Below are positions 49,896 to 58,803 of a DNA stretch of 64,000 nt, one piece after another. Positions within the stretch are counted from its first letter, which is position 1. Each line of letters opens with the position of its first letter. Source of the DNA: Caecitellus pseudoparvulus (Eukaryota > Bigyra: Bicosoecida); NCBI GenBank assembly GCA_965644315.1, contig CBFFRQ010000069.1:1-64000 (forward strand). Reading direction: 5' to 3'. The notes beneath the pieces are model-generated. The model was not told the DNA's origin. It searched no databases and saw only the letters and a list, made by a program, of their open reading frames with translations. The translations under genes were made by a program, and so were the position numbers.

Positions 49896-51414
49896 TCACC
49901 GCTGCCCGGCACCACCTCCCAGAGGGTCCAGGAACAGACTCTCCTCCCCTCGCACAGGCCCGCTTTCGATGCGCTCGTTCAAGTACGGCAGCGCCGTGAA
50001 GTGGCGGTAGGCTTGTCCACTCTGGTACCCACGCACTGGCTGGGCGTACCTGGCCCGCCCACCCTTCTCGATGCTCAGGCGCAGGCCCAGCCAGGGGCGG
50101 AAGGATGTCATGGCAGAGGGGGCTTCCTCCCCCCCCACCGGACGCAGGGCGCCCGTGAGCGAGGCTGTGAAGACTGGGTCTCCCCAACTGCGCCAGGCCA
50201 CTGTCGCATCCATGCCTCGGTGGGTTCCCGCCGCCCCCTTCACCAGCACCGCCCGGTTGGCCTGCCAACTGGCCCCTGCCGTGATCTCCGTCGAGTACGG
50301 CGCTGCGAACTTGCGTGTCACCTCCACGCCAAAGTCCACGTAGTTCCAAATGCCCTTCACGTGTGCCTCCTCAGCCGGGTTCAGCACCTTGCGCCTGCTG
50401 GTCATGCTGTGCAAGTACCGTGCCGTGATGCTGCCATTGCCGGGGCTGTGGAACGGCACGTCAGCCTCCAGGTTCAACAAGTACGTCGGTCGCTCCCCCG
50501 TCGTGAAGCCCAGCTGCAGGGTGGACCCCTCCAGCGCCGGCGCGAGGGGCCTGCCTGCCACTGCCGCCTGCCCAAGCCGCTGCACTGGCAGCGTCACCTG
50601 GCTTCCCAGCACGGTGTTGTCGTCCACTGCAGTGACCTGCCACAGGGAGGCAGGCACGCCGGCCACGCCCCACACACTGGCCCCGAACAGCGTCCCCAAG
50701 TCTTCCGACAGCACACGCCCACCCACCACGAGCGGTGGCAGACCAGTGGGGCTTGGCTGCAGTGGTGGGGCCGACCCAGGCCTAACGCGGCGAGTGGGCC
50801 CACCCTCTGCGGAAGGGTCGGGGTCGCTCCCACTGGTGCCAGGGGCTGGCGTCGGGGGCGGCTTCCACTCAGCGTGGGGCGCCAGGCGCACGACGCGGTC
50901 AGGCGGCGCCTGGGCACCGACGAAGCCAGTGGCAGGCCCCGACCACGCCTGTGCCATGCCGTGTGCCAGCCCCGTGTGTTCGAAGCTGCCGCGCAGGCCA
51001 TAGCCCTGAGCCTGGGTGTGAGGATTGGATCCCGTTTGGAAGGTGGCGCCCGCCGCCACGCCCCGCTGCCCTCGCAGGGTCGTCGCGTCCACTTCCACGA
51101 GGCTGGAGTGTGGCAGGTCCACGGCGCTGGTGGGGCGGATGCTCGCGTGCAGAGCCGCCCCGCCATCCCGCGGGGCTGTCGCGTAGTTGAACAGGGTGTC
51201 AGTTTCGTGCTTCCCGAACATGAAGTCGAAGGGGGACTGTGTGAACCTGCGCCGGAGGGCAAGCGCGGCGTGGTGCCGGCCTGCGGAAATCGAGCGCCGA
51301 CCCTGCCCGCGTATTGCGACCCACGCACCTCTGCATCTTGTCAGGACCAGGGTGAAAGAGGGGAGGCAAGATGTCCACATCGGGCTTGCTGGGCTTGCTT
51401 TCGCCAGACCCCAT
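49896..51414 (-). CDS. Uncharacterised protein, candidate outer-membrane beta-barrel
   Basis: Two exons, 51414-51329 and 51246-49896 (intron 82 nt), give 478 aa. The acceptor at 51247-51248 is chosen because it gives DKMQRFTQSPFDFMFGKHE, an uninterrupted junction; a nearer CGCAG acceptor breaks the frame. After a short polar N-terminus (MGSGESKPSKPDVD) the protein shows alternating hydrophobic and polar residues with many Gly, Ser and Thr (GVAAGATFQTG, TYLLNLEADVPF, STEITAGASWQA, DATVAWRSWGDPVFTAS), as in beta-barrels of mitochondria or plastids. A Pro-rich insert lies near the middle. There is no match to Tom40 or VDAC motifs that I can name. ATTTCCGCA lies inside the intron (51282-51290). 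Confidence 0.6.
51282..51290 (-). promoter_or_regulatory. ATTTCCGCA motif in the intron of the beta-barrel candidate
   Basis: Sense orientation, about 35-43 nt before the used 3' splice site. Confidence 0.4.
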
Positions 51415-51822
51415 CTTGAACGGGCTGTGGCGGGAGCCCTGGGAATCCCTCCCGTCTGCTTTCTCGCTGGGCTGCCAGGCACACCACTCGCGCAAGCACA
51501 GGTGATGGTTATTGAGTGCAGGAGTGCTACAAGCGCGATGGATTGTGATGGGGCCAAGTGGCCGCGGCTCCGTCGCTTGGAAGCTCTGTCCAGAGCCCCC
51601 CCACAGGTTGGCCGCGGCGAATCCCCCTCGCACATGGTGCTGCCAAAGCGTGCATGCATGGGCAGTTCGCAGCTCACAAAACAAACTGCGGCACAAGCGC
51701 ATTCAGTTACAATACCCTCCATTTCGGGGAGGAAATACGCCCCTCCCCGAGCAGCAGGCGCTGAGCTGTGCCTGGTGGATTGCAAGTGCAGTGCAGCAGG
51801 CGGAGCCCGCCACGCTTTCGGC
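51415..51822. promoter_or_regulatory. Divergent promoter region, beta-barrel candidate / UNC93-like genes
   Basis: 408 bp with no supported gene. The open frame on the plus strand that crosses it (from 51187) is the upstream extension of the transporter frame and lacks protein-like features. Confidence 0.5.
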
Positions 51823-53457
51823 ATGGGGAGCAGCATGGACGACCCGTCCTTCTTCCGAAACACCATCCTGCTGTGTGCCGTCTTCTATCTCGTCTTCACG
51901 GCGTACCTCACGGCCCAGAGCCTGACGACGACCGTCAACAAGAGCTCTGAAGGGCTGGGCCACGCCAGCCTGGCTGCGGTGTACCTGGCCTTCGCCGTCG
52001 GCAGCGCCTTCTCAGCGCAGCTTGTGGCTCGCCTGGGCCCCCCGCGGTGCTTGCTGCTGGGCGCCATCCCCTACGCCGCCCTGGTGGGCACCTTCCTGAC
52101 CTCGCCGTCCTATGCCTTGAACGTGCCCATGTTCGCGCTGTGTGGTTTGGGCGCCAGCATCATGTGGAACGCACAGGCGGTGTACTTGATGCGCAATGCC
52201 GCCGCCCAGGCCGCTCTGACGGGAGAACACACGGAAGACGTCGTGTCCCGCTTCAACGGCATCTTCTACGGCTCCTTCCAGACCACCGGTGGCACTGGCC
52301 TGCTGGTGGGCGCCGGCATCCTGTACGGCATCCCCGACGCCCGCCACGCCGCGAAAGTGCTCTTCGCCACCCTCACGGCCCTGGCCACCCTGGGCGTGCT
52401 GCTGGCGTGCTTCCTGCGCCCCGTGCCCAAGCGCAAGGCGCCCGTGTACACTCCCTCCCACTCCTTCAGCGACTCGGCATCCATGGCCAGCGGGACCGAC
52501 GAAGGCAGCGAGGTGCGGGGGGAGTGGCCCCCTGCCCAGGCCAGTGTCGCCTACATCGTGCCGGCACCAGGCACCACCGTTCAGGCCAAGGCCGGCCAGA
52601 CCAGCCCAGCTGCAGACAAGGCTGCCGTGGAAGCTGCCGACCCAGTCCCCGCGCTGGACCTCACCGCCACCCTGCGCCAGGCCGCCTGTGACCCCCGCAT
52701 GCGCCTGCTCATCCCCATCATCTTCTACAACGGCATGTCCCTGGCCTTCCTCGCCTCTGACTTCCGGGAAGTGTACGCGGAGCCCCTGTCCAGCTTCGCG
52801 GGGGGGGCCTCCCGTTCCGCCCCACTCCTCTCAGACCGAGCCGTCACCATCGTCATGGCGGTGTTCTTCTTTGTGAATTCCGCGACGGCCCTGGCGGCGG
52901 GGCGCCTGGCCCCTGTCGTGGGGCGCTCAGGCCTCTTCGCCAGCGCCGCTCTCACCCACGTCGCATTCATGGCCCTCGTGCTAGCGGCAGAGGCACAGCC
53001 CTCCTGGTTGCCAGCCAGCGGCACGCCCGGTGCGTGGGCCACCACGCTGGCCGTCACGGTGCTGTTCAGCCTGGGGGACTCCGTGTGGGAGAGCCAGGTC
53101 CCCGCCGTGCTGCAGTCGCCGTCCATGTTCCCGCGGGAGGGAGATCGCGAGGTGGCCAATGGGAACCTCAAGCTGTGGCAGAGCCTGGGGTACGCGGTGC
53201 AGTTCGCCATCGGCATCGCACGCCTGGGCGTGTGGGTGGAGGTAGCCATCCTCACCTGTGCCCTGGTCCTCTCACTCATCAGCCTTGTCATCCTGCACAG
53301 CCAAGTGGCCAACCTAGACGCCAGCGGCAGTGCCGGGATGGGCACCCTCTCAGACCGCCTGGCACCCGGCATTCCCCACACTGAGCCGCCCCACGCACCC
53401 TTGCCGGGACCTGCCAACGCACACACGCGCAGCCAGCGCACCCTGCTGCAGCCTTGA
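51823..53457 (+). CDS. UNC93-like major facilitator superfamily transporter
   Basis: 544 aa from the ATG at 51823 (MGSSMDDPSFFRN), the first in-frame ATG before membrane segment 1. The open frame continues upstream to 51187 but without hydrophobic or conserved content. About eleven or twelve membrane segments are seen, in two groups split by a polar loop of about 110 aa: ILLCAVFYLVFTAYLTAQSL, ASLAAVYLAFAVGSAFSAQL, CLLLGAIPYAALVGTFL, MFALCGLGASIMWNAQAVYL and others, then LIPIIFYNGMSLAFLASDF after the loop. The FTAYLTAQSL and IMWNAQAVYL positions match the UNC93/ion-channel-regulatory family. The substrate is unknown; animal UNC93 proteins act in membrane trafficking or channel regulation. Confidence 0.85.
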   Translation: MGSSMDDPSFFRNTILLCAVFYLVFTAYLTAQSLTTTVNKSSEGLGHASLAAVYLAFAVGSAFSAQLVARLGPPRCLLLGAIPYAALVGTFLTSPSYALNVPMFALCGLGASIMWNAQAVYLMRNAAAQAALTGEHTEDVVSRFNGIFYGSFQTTGGTGLLVGAGILYGIPDARHAAKVLFATLTALATLGVLLACFLRPVPKRKAPVYTPSHSFSDSASMASGTDEGSEVRGEWPPAQASVAYIVPAPGTTVQAKAGQTSPAADKAAVEAADPVPALDLTATLRQAACDPRMRLLIPIIFYNGMSLAFLASDFREVYAEPLSSFAGGASRSAPLLSDRAVTIVMAVFFFVNSATALAAGRLAPVVGRSGLFASAALTHVAFMALVLAAEAQPSWLPASGTPGAWATTLAVTVLFSLGDSVWESQVPAVLQSPSMFPREGDREVANGNLKLWQSLGYAVQFAIGIARLGVWVEVAILTCALVLSLISLVILHSQVANLDASGSAGMGTLSDRLAPGIPHTEPPHAPLPGPANAHTRSQRTLLQP

Positions 53458-53468
53458 GCCCCCACCAC

Positions 53469-54153
53469 TCAGTCATCGCCACCTCCTCGCCGCCGCGCCT
53501 TCACCTCTGACCGCCGCCGCTTGGAATCCCGTCGAGCAGCCTTGGTGGCCTCTGACAGCCCCTTCCACTGTTTGCGCGTCTTGGGCGGCACGGCCGCCTT
53601 GGCCAGCATGCGCCTCAGCTTGCTCTGTGCCTCTGTGATGTTGCCGTGCTGCCTGCGCCGTTTGGGGGGGTGGGAGGTGCAGTGCCTGCTGTGCGCCAGC
53701 CGCGCAGCACCACGCACGTGCGGTGCTTCTCTGATGTAACAATGAAGTCCCCCTCCTTGTTCACGTGCTTGTTGTACATGCTAGCCAGGCGCTCCGCCAC
53801 GTCGGCTGGCAACCAGTCCGAACTCTGCGTCGGTGAGAGTTGGGAGCAGGGTGATCAAGCACAGGGGTGGTGAGGGGGGCATGCACCGCACCTCGGACAG
53901 GTTAAAGCGCAGTTCGGCTTTCGTGTTGACCTTGTTCACGTTTTGGCCGCCCTGAGGCGGAGCAAGTGGCGATTGTTGGCGGCCGAGTGCCTCCCCCCGC
54001 AGGCGCCACACGCACAGCACCGGAGGAGCGGGCAAAGGACATCTTGATGCGATCCAGGCGCAGCTCTGGCTTCCACGTGCACAGGGTGCACCGAGGTAGG
54101 TGGCCCAGGGCGGCAGGCACGAGCGGCGCCAGGCGCCGGCTAACTGCAGCCAT
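53469..54153 (-). CDS. ICT1/ArfB-type peptidyl-tRNA hydrolase (mitochondrial ribosome rescue)
   Basis: Four exons, 54153-54016, 53951-53892, 53824-53718 and 53652-53469, give 162 aa. The first junction rebuilds the catalytic loop SFARSSGAGGQNVNKVNTKA, so the GGQ motif is split by the intron just before GGQ. The second rebuilds RFNLSESSDWLPADVAERL; the last gives HRTQHGNITEAQSKL, as in the ICT1 family. The C-terminus is strongly basic (KRRRSEVKARRRGG) and fits the mRNA-channel-binding tail of ArfB/ICT1. The N-terminus (MAAVSRRLAPLVPAALG) looks like a mitochondrial presequence. It hydrolyses peptidyl-tRNA on stalled mitoribosomes. Its stop is 11 bp from the convergent UNC93-like stop; divergent from NOP16 by 203 bp. 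Confidence 0.93.
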
Positions 54154-54356
54154 AACGCGAGCTGGATGCCCTCCTGCTATTCGACAGGCAGACGGGGGGG
54201 GGCAACGCGTTGCGGTCTAGGACCTATTCTTGCCACCTATATTTAAACAGGCTGCATCCCCAATTGCACCAATCCCGGAAAATTGCCTGCGCCTGGGCTG
54301 TGTCTTCGCTTGCGCTGCGGAAATTGAAAGTCCAGCTTCCGCAACCCACTCACAAC
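54154..54356. promoter_or_regulatory. Shared promoter of ICT1-type and NOP16 genes
   Basis: 203 bp between divergent starts. Contains tgcggaaat at 54316-54324 (ATTTCCGCA on the minus strand) and cttccgcaac closer to the NOP16 ATG. A tatatttaaa string at 54237-54246 could be a TATA-like element. Confidence 0.55.
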
Positions 54357-54952
54357 ATGGCTCGTGGCAGCAAGAACTTGAAGAGGCGCAGCGGCCGGCG
54401 CAAGGTCACGCGGCGGCTGGTCTCCAAGCCGTACAAGGGCGGGTTCAGGGACCCCACCATGCGCGAAAGCTTCGACACGAAGCTGACGACGGCGCAGAAC
54501 TACGCGAAGATTGGCCTGGAGGGCAACCCGAACGGCCTGGCGCAGCTCAAGGGCAGCAAGAGCAAGCAGGCCATTGACTCGGCGCAGTTCGTGGACATTG
54601 CCACCATCCAAGAGAAGCTGCACCAGCCTGGCAAGAAGTCTGTGAACCACATGAGGGAGGAAGAGGTGCGGCTCGCCCCCTGCCGCGGCCGAACGCAAGC
54701 GCCTTCATGCCCCCCCCCACCCTGCAGATTGAGTACTTGGAGCGCCTGCGCACGGCACACGGCGACAACTACAAGAAGATGGCTGTGGATGTGGAGCTGA
54801 ATTTCCAGCAACTCACGGCTGCCCGGCTGGAGCGGCGTTTCCAGCGCCTGGCCAGGTGGCGTGCCGAGCTGGCAGAGCAAGCTGCCGCAGCTGCTGGAGC
54901 AGGGGGCGGTAGCGACAGCGATGACGGCGACAGCACCAACTCGGACGCGTGA
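54357..54952 (+). CDS. NOP16: Nucleolar 60S biogenesis protein Nop16
   Basis: Two exons, 54357-54665 and 54728-54952 (intron 62 nt), give 177 aa. The N-terminus MARGSKNLKRRSGRRKVTRR is close to the family signature. DPTMRESFDTKLTTAQNYAK matches the conserved helix, and YLERLRTAHGDNYKKMAVDV after the intron is the C-terminal motif. The tail is acidic and Ser-rich (SDSDDGDSTNSDA). Nop16 is a constituent of pre-60S particles in the nucleolus. It shares a divergent promoter with the ICT1-type gene. Confidence 0.93.
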
Positions 54953-55131
54953 TGGCTTCAGGCGTGAGCTGTGACAGCTGGCAGGGCCACGGGCTACCCG
55001 TTCGCTCGGCGACATGCTGCCCCGCAGAGGCACGGGCAAGGCTGCAGCAGATCCAGCATGCACAGTGCAGCAGTCAGCACACCGCCCGTAGTCAGACGTC
55101 ACCGGTGGCTCACAATGCAAGGCGCTGCGCC

Positions 55132-56105
55132 TCACGCCGGCTGCGCAACAGGCATGGCAGGCGAGGAGGCCTGGGCTGGTGCTGCAGGTGAGTGCACGCC
55201 CTCCACGGCATGAGACGGCGCGACTGGCATAGCGCCCACATCCAGCGCTGCCGGGGCCGGGGTCGGGGCGGCTGCGGCGCCTGATGTCGCCACACCCCCC
55301 GCGGCAAGATGGGCGTCCAGCTCGGCCAAGTCTGCTTCCACCTGGGACGTGTCCTCCTCCCCGTACAGCTTGGAGGCCAGCAACACCTCCTGCACTTCCG
55401 CCTGCTGCGCCAGAGCGTCGTCTGCGCTGTCCAGAATGGCCTGCACCCGAGATAGAGGCATGGCGTTGTTCACGGTCTCCAGCGCCCGAGTGCCGGCTGC
55501 GAGGCCCTCCAGCACATCCTCCTGCACTCCTTTCAAGTCCAACTCGTGATTCTGAGGTTGGTTGGGAGTGAGCATGAGCAGGGTGCTGCGGGGCGCTCGT
55601 TTGTGCCGCTGCAACGCACGAGGTGCTCCAGCTTCAAGCGGCCCGCGTGTGCCACGTCCAAAGCGTTCATCTTCATCCTGCAGCGGAGCAGCGATGAACA
55701 GTGCGCTTGCAAGGGTCTCAACCCAACGCCTGCCCCTGCGCGACGTGCGCCTCACTTCTTGATCTGCAACACCCGCCGAGCATCCTCCTGTGCACGCCGA
55801 GCCACGTGACCGCTGCTCTGCCAGCACGCAGGACCTGCGCAAGCAAGCGCGAGGGGGACACACCCTTTTGCCTGCTTTTAGCAATTCCCGCGCTTGAGCA
55901 TCGAAAACCGCCAGCTCTTTGTCAGTCTGCCGCGCAACGCAGGGGGCGGTGTCGTGGCGTTGCACAGGCGTTTCGCCTGCTGCCTCACCTTGGCAATGTA
56001 CTTCTCCAGGCGGTCTCGAGAAACCTTGAGCTTGAGCTGGAACTTGTCCTTCTCAGACGGCTCGTCAGGAGGGGGGGGCGCTGGTTTCGAGAACAGCCAG
56101 CCCAT
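55132..56105 (-). CDS. ESCRT-III subunit CHMP6/Vps20
   Basis: Five exons, 56105-55989, 55926-55864, 55817-55756, 55677-55620 and 55551-55132, give 239 aa; all introns are GT-AG, 57-78 nt. The N-terminus MGWLFSKPA keeps the Gly2 myristoylation site of CHMP6. KLKVSRDRLEKYIAK, then KELAVFDAQARELLKAGKR and VARRAQEDARRVLQIKK, form the basic alpha1-alpha2 hairpin. KGVQEDVLEGLAAGTRALET matches the VMEGLQFGNECL region, and VQAILDSADDALAQQAEVQE is the Vps20-type alpha4. The Ala/Pro-rich C-terminus is longer than in animals. It nucleates ESCRT-III filaments on endosomes downstream of Vps25. Confidence 0.88.
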
Positions 56106-56245
56106 GTTGCGGCGCAGGGGAGCGCTGCTGGTCACGCCTGGCGCTGGCCACACAACGCAGTCACCTTCTACAGCAGGAGGGTAGAAGATAAACTTAGAGC
56201 AGAGAGCCACACAGTGCATGATGTCAGCCACAAGTAATGTTGCAT

Positions 56246-58405
56246 TCACCAGCGCTTGCGTTTGTGGCCCCTGTTGCGCCCCCGCTTCGAGCGCTGCGCC
56301 GCCCCCTGTGCCGCCTTGAACAGGTGTCCCCGCGCACCTCGGGAAGACGTGCCCATGATGGCGTTCACCGTGGCCTGCGCCGTGGCCTTGCCCATGCCAT
56401 CTGCCATGTCCTTGAACGACCGGGAGACGTACTCCTTCATGGCTGTCTTGCTGGCGTGGGTGGAGTAGGGGCTGGTGTCGGCGTAGGAGCAGCGGTAGAA
56501 GGTGCGGCTCTCGTACTCCGCCAGGAAGTCAGCGAAGGGGTTGGTGTCCTCCCCAGACATCTGCGCATGCATGTGCGGGTACACCACCTCCTTCTTGAAG
56601 GCCTCCACCTGGTCACGGATGGCCGTGCCCTCGTCGAACACGATGGGCCCATACGTCTCCCCGTGCTTCTTGTTGAAGTGCGGGAACTCTGGGTTGTGCA
56701 GGAACAGCCCCGTGGCAGGCGCCAGCGGCACGCTCATGCGTGTGTTCCGCGAAAAGATGACGTCCATCAGGAACGGCGGCAAGTACCCTCGGGCAAAGTC
56801 TGCCATGACGCTGACCATGTGTCGGATCTGGTTCAGGATGAAACTCTGCCCCCGCAGCGTGATGCGCACATACTCCATGTCCCCCACCATAAAGGCGTCC
56901 GAGACGTTGATGCTGTACAGCGTGCGCTGCGTCGCGGCGTCCCCCGACGTCATGCGGGGCGTGAAGTTGTGGAAGAAGTGCACCCCCACCAGGCGCCCAG
57001 CAGCCTCCCGCAGCCGCGCCAGGGTCTCGCCATCCAGGCGCCAAGGGTCCCGTGTGCGTTCCTCACGACGCTTGCCCTCCCACGCCGCACGGGCTGCCCA
57101 TGACGCCGCCTGGCCAGCTGCCTTCGCCTGCCCGTTGCAGAAGGGGTCCGCCGCCACTGCCGCCACCGCTTCACGCTGCAGGCAAGGGCCGGTGGTGACG
57201 TGAGTCACAGGCGCGATGGGCATGCAGTGGCTGTGGTGGAAGGCTGCTGTGCCTGGGCGGGGTGCGTTCGGCACGTAGTCCAGCGGCACGGCCTTGCGCT
57301 GAAAGCGGTGCTTCCACACCGTCGCCGCCAGGTAGATGTACTTGGCAGCGTCGAACGTCCAGCCCTTGGTCATGTGCACCACCTGCACCGCCTCGGGCTT
57401 GAAGTGTGCGTCGCCATCCGTGCCCTTGGACGCCTTGCTGCGCTCACCCCCCTCCTCCTCTTCCCCCCCCTCCTCTCGGGGACGCTTCGTGCCTCGAGCC
57501 GGGTCTGCTGTGCCACTGGCCTCCGCTGCGGGGGGCTTCACAGGCGCATCTCGCCCATCATCCAGGCCACGTGGGGTGTCTCCGGCCCACAGCTCGACCG
57601 CTGGCGCAGACACGACGGCGGGGTCCCAGGTCGTCGGCGGCAGGCGCGCGAAGACGCTGTGCCGGCCGCCCACGGCGGCAGACGCCGCCCAGGCCTGGCG
57701 CCGACCCGCCTCCTGAGCTGCCCCCGTCACGAAAGGGTCCTCTGTCGGCTTTCCAGGGATGACCACAGGCTCAGGCTCCCCAGGCCGCCGGGCCGCCTTC
57801 ACCCAGGGCTTAGCCGGTGCCCTGTCCGGCACGCCAACAGGCTTCAGGACGAAGGTGGGCAGCAAGTACTCGTACTGCCGCCCACCTGCTGCATGCTGAG
57901 CGGAGAACGACTTCACAGTGCGCTGCACCTTGTACACGCGCATGTTGGGCGGCAGGAAGGCGTTCAGGCGCTCCGCCGCCACACCAAAGCCCTCAGCCGG
58001 CTCCATGAGCTTGGCGCCGATCATGTTGGCGGCGGCGTGCACGCCCTTGTCTGTGCGGGCAGAGCGCGTCCAGTCCAGCTTGGGGCGGGCCTGCTTCGCG
58101 TCCTCGGGCCCGATGAGCTTCGCCTTCTCCAGCGCCTCGAACAGCTCATCCTCCAGCGTGCGCACGCCAGGGTTCCGCTGGATGCCGCTGTACCCAGTGC
58201 CAGTGTACCCGAAGATGATGAAGGCCTTGCGATACTTGGGCTTCGTTCGTGTCCTTGGCGTCTGCTCGCCGCCCTCCCCTGCCGCACTGCTCGCTTCTGA
58301 TGCACCTGGCGTGGCCGCGTCTGCCTGGCCCGCTGCGGAAATCGCCTCGCCGCCCTCTGCCATCGCCTGTCCAGCCACCGACTGCGTCTCGGTTTCCGCT
58401 TCCAT
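56246..58405 (-). CDS. PUS1: tRNA pseudouridine synthase, Pus1/TruA family
   Basis: 719 aa in one frame from the ATG at 58405. The family core: AFIIFGYTGTGYSGIQRNPG (FGY.GTGY), SARTDKGVHAAANMIGAKL with the catalytic Asp, GRQYEYLLPTFVL, HFFHNFT, and GQSFILNQIRHMVSVMADFA. Between the two halves lies an insert of over 200 aa rich in Ala, Pro and Glu. The C-terminal end is very basic (SKRGRNRGHKRKRW), as a nuclear/nucleolar signal. It isomerises uridines in tRNA, and in yeast also U2 snRNA. An acidic, Ala-rich N-terminal extension contains ATTTCCGCA in sense orientation at 58335-58343. The stop lies 140 bp upstream of the CHMP6 start, same strand. Confidence 0.92.
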   Translation of the reverse strand: MEAETETQSVAGQAMAEGGEAISAAGQADAATPGASEASSAAGEGGEQTPRTRTKPKYRKAFIIFGYTGTGYSGIQRNPGVRTLEDELFEALEKAKLIGPEDAKQARPKLDWTRSARTDKGVHAAANMIGAKLMEPAEGFGVAAERLNAFLPPNMRVYKVQRTVKSFSAQHAAGGRQYEYLLPTFVLKPVGVPDRAPAKPWVKAARRPGEPEPVVIPGKPTEDPFVTGAAQEAGRRQAWAASAAVGGRHSVFARLPPTTWDPAVVSAPAVELWAGDTPRGLDDGRDAPVKPPAAEASGTADPARGTKRPREEGGEEEEGGERSKASKGTDGDAHFKPEAVQVVHMTKGWTFDAAKYIYLAATVWKHRFQRKAVPLDYVPNAPRPGTAAFHHSHCMPIAPVTHVTTGPCLQREAVAAVAADPFCNGQAKAAGQAASWAARAAWEGKRREERTRDPWRLDGETLARLREAAGRLVGVHFFHNFTPRMTSGDAATQRTLYSINVSDAFMVGDMEYVRITLRGQSFILNQIRHMVSVMADFARGYLPPFLMDVIFSRNTRMSVPLAPATGLFLHNPEFPHFNKKHGETYGPIVFDEGTAIRDQVEAFKKEVVYPHMHAQMSGEDTNPFADFLAEYESRTFYRCSYADTSPYSTHASKTAMKEYVSRSFKDMADGMGKATAQATVNAIMGTSSRGARGHLFKAAQGAAQRSKRGRNRGHKRKRW

Positions 58406-58803
58406 GAGGCACGAAATTCAGATACAGTGGAATATATGTGCCCCCTGGTGCTGGTGTTTGCTGCAGAGCGTGGCTCCTGTGCGCGAAAATGCCACTGGTG
58501 GGATGACAAGCTCTGGAGAGAAACTCCGAACCAAAAGCCCGAACAAGAAACAGCAGCTGGAAGTGCACCGAGCAGCAGAGGACCGGGATGAGCTGCGAGA
58601 TGGGCAGAAAATTGTCGCTGTGTGATATTTGCCGGGATTTTGCGAGCATTCTATTGAGTTCTGCAATTCTTCAGAGAAAATCTACTGGTGCTCACAAGTC
58701 TCTGGGCGGGGCAGCTGTGAGTAACTCATGATAGGTGGAGACCTGAAATGATAACTTCCGTAAATTCAGCCCTTTCAGAGGAAATGTGAAGGCTGACTTG
58801 GGC
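58406..58803. other. Intergenic region
   Basis: 398 bp between PUS1 start and the 3' end of the membrane-protein gene; AT-richer than the genes, nothing recognised. Confidence 0.5.

Noticed and set aside
51281-51285. CGCAG right after the ATTTCCGCA motif as the 3' splice site of the beta-barrel candidate
   Set aside because: It breaks the reading frame; the next CAG at 51247-51249 joins exon 1 to FTQSPFDFMFG in frame.
51187-51822. Upstream part of the UNC93-like frame
   Set aside because: It overlaps the first exon and intron of the divergent beta-barrel gene and has no membrane or conserved features.
58335-58343. ATTTCCGCA in PUS1 as proof of a downstream start
   Set aside because: No suitable ATG follows before the conserved domain, so the motif must lie inside the coding sequence there.
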